Of a stretch of DNA of 15,718 nt, positions 14,797 to 15,718 are shown one piece after another. The stretch lies in contig DOFS01000426.1 of assembly GCA_003523945.1 (NCBI GenBank), forward strand, positions 1-15,718, given 5' to 3'. The first letter of the stretch is position 1. The number at the start of each line of letters is the position of its first letter. The notes beneath the pieces were generated by a model. That model saw nothing but the letters and a program-made list of their open reading frames with translations, ran no database searches and was not told the origin of the DNA. The DNA is from Nitrospiraceae bacterium. Lineage in GTDB: Bacteria > Nitrospirota > Nitrospiria > Nitrospirales > UBA8639. The position numbers and the translations under genes were made by a program.

Positions 14797-15718
14797 CCCA
14801 GCGCCTCCACGCATCGGCCGCAGAGCGTCGGATGTTGGGCCTGTGCACCTACGTCGTAACGGATATTCCAACACCGATCGCATTTGGTACCATCGGCCTT
14901 CACGACCTCAATCGCCAGACCTAGCGTCCCCTCTCCCGATTCGGCTCCCGGCAGGGAGATAACTTGATCCACGTTCACACATGAGACAATAAACAGTGCC
15001 GGTAAATCCGTGAGATACCGTTTCAGCAACGCACAATTGGGTTCAGTCGCATGCAGGATGACTCTGGCATCAAGAGAAGAACCTATCACCTTGTCCCGTC
15101 TCGATTTCTCTAAGGCGGATTGCACCTTACTCCGAACCTGAAACAAGTAAGTCCACGTCGTGTGGAGCTGTGGGTCTTGAAAGACTGTGGGGGATTCCGG
15201 GAAGTCCGCCAAATGCACACTTATCGGTTTAGATCCTTCTACCGTGGATGTCGGTAGAACCTGCCAGATTTCTTCAGCCGTAAAACTCAGGATAGGCGCC
15301 ATGAGCTTGGCTAAGGCTGACACAATCTCATACAAGACCGTCTGAGAGCCACGCCGGAGTACCGAATTCGTTGGAAACGTGTACAACCGGTCTTTCAAGA
15401 TATCCAAATAGGTTGCGCTCATATCCGTTGAACAAAAATAATCCAATTCATGCACAACTTGTCGAAACTGAAATTGCGCATACCCCTTTTCCACGCTGCT
15501 GATCAATTGCCCTAAACGCCAGAGTGCCCATTGATCCAGCTCCGGCAAATCGACATGAGGCACCACATGAACGGCTGCATCAAAATCATACAGATTACTC
15601 AGGAGAAACCTGGAGGTATTGCGCACTTTTCGATACGCATCCGTCAATTGTTTCAATATGTCTTTTGAGATACGGAGATCTTCCTGATAATCCTGGGAGG
15701 CCACCCACAATCGCAGAA
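14793..15718 (-). CDS. ileS: Isoleucyl-tRNA synthetase, C-terminal part
   Basis: The gene is cut by the right edge of the window; about 308 codons of the 3' end are present. IleRS charges tRNA-Ile in the cytoplasm. What is visible is the end of the catalytic core (LRLWVASQDYQEDLRISKDI, with the SKDIL stretch), the helical anticodon-binding domain (RNTSRFLLSNLYDF, then LDQWALWRL and FSTDMSATYLDILKDRLY-type segments), and the C-terminal zinc-binding module with CDRCW and HPTLCGRC, so all four Cys ligands are there. This places it in the bacterial class with a zinc C-terminus. The TGA stop at 14793-14795 overlaps the lspA start. The ileS-lspA order is common in bacteria. The rest, including HIGH and KMSKS motifs, lies outside the window. 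Confidence 0.95.
   Translation of the reverse strand, partial: LRLWVASQDYQEDLRISKDILKQLTDAYRKVRNTSRFLLSNLYDFDAAVHVVPHVDLPELDQWALWRLGQLISSVEKGYAQFQFRQVVHELDYFCSTDMSATYLDILKDRLYTFPTNSVLRRGSQTVLYEIVSALAKLMAPILSFTAEEIWQVLPTSTVEGSKPISVHLADFPESPTVFQDPQLHTTWTYLFQVRSKVQSALEKSRRDKVIGSSLDARVILHATEPNCALLKRYLTDLPALFIVSCVNVDQVISLPGAESGEGTLGLAIEVVKADGTKCDRCWNIRYDVGAQAQHPTLCGRCVEALG
14804..14808 (-). promoter_or_regulatory. Ribosome binding site that fixes the lspA start
   Basis: On the minus strand GGAGG lies seven bases before GTG at 14794-14796, inside the end of ileS. It decides the GTG start over the upstream ATG at 14814, which would add only MRGGAG and leave the GGAGG inside the coding region. Confidence 0.7.

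Noticed and set aside
14797..14883. Longer lspA reading frame starting at 14883
   Set aside because: It runs inside the ileS zinc module; the GTG at 14796 has GGAGG at correct spacing and gives the normal LspA N-terminus.

Overview
The window reads as part of a Gram-negative-type bacterial chromosome of middling G+C (about half, judged by eye). Nothing in it fixes the taxon. A Nitrospirota-like bacterium is my impression only. No rRNA, tRNA, CRISPR array, transposase or phage gene was seen.

Layout from left to right. (1) Positions 1-1310 are an accessory islet. It holds an intact VapBC-type toxin-antitoxin pair with a 4-base overlap, followed by two decayed gene remnants on the minus strand: a frameshifted Uma2-like remnant and an ankyrin-repeat C-terminus. 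(2) Positions 1418-6192 are a plus-strand run of four genes: a surface-carbohydrate biosynthesis protein (GT-B-like), a 2OG-Fe(II) dioxygenase-like protein, an FkbM-type methyltransferase and a GT92-like glycosyltransferase. (3) Positions 6225-12104 continue the theme on both strands: a class I methyltransferase (minus), a second 2OG-Fe(II) oxygenase (plus), a membrane-anchored SGNH protein (plus), a second anchored SGNH protein (minus) and an ELM1-family protein (minus). A third anchored SGNH protein (minus) lies at 12551-13543. (4) Positions 13686-15718 hold a secreted DUF2141 protein, lspA, and the 3' part of ileS, all on the minus strand. lspA starts inside the ileS stop codon. This is ordinary housekeeping sequence flanking the accessory region.

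Working together: the middle 12 kb looks like a glycan assembly and decoration locus. Sugar transfer (1418, 5122, possibly 10923), methyl transfer (4249, 6225), possible hydroxylation (2843, 7727) and possible acyl transfer or removal at the membrane or periplasm (8580, 9665, 12551) would together give a heavily modified surface polysaccharide or glycolipid. That pathway is inference from family membership. No polymerase, flippase, ABC exporter or MBOAT acyltransferase is in the window, so the locus is incomplete here or acts on a glycan built elsewhere. The two non-homologous-looking 2OG-Fe(II) oxygenases among the glycan genes, and three divergent SGNH proteins without a visible acyl-donor partner, are the most unusual points.
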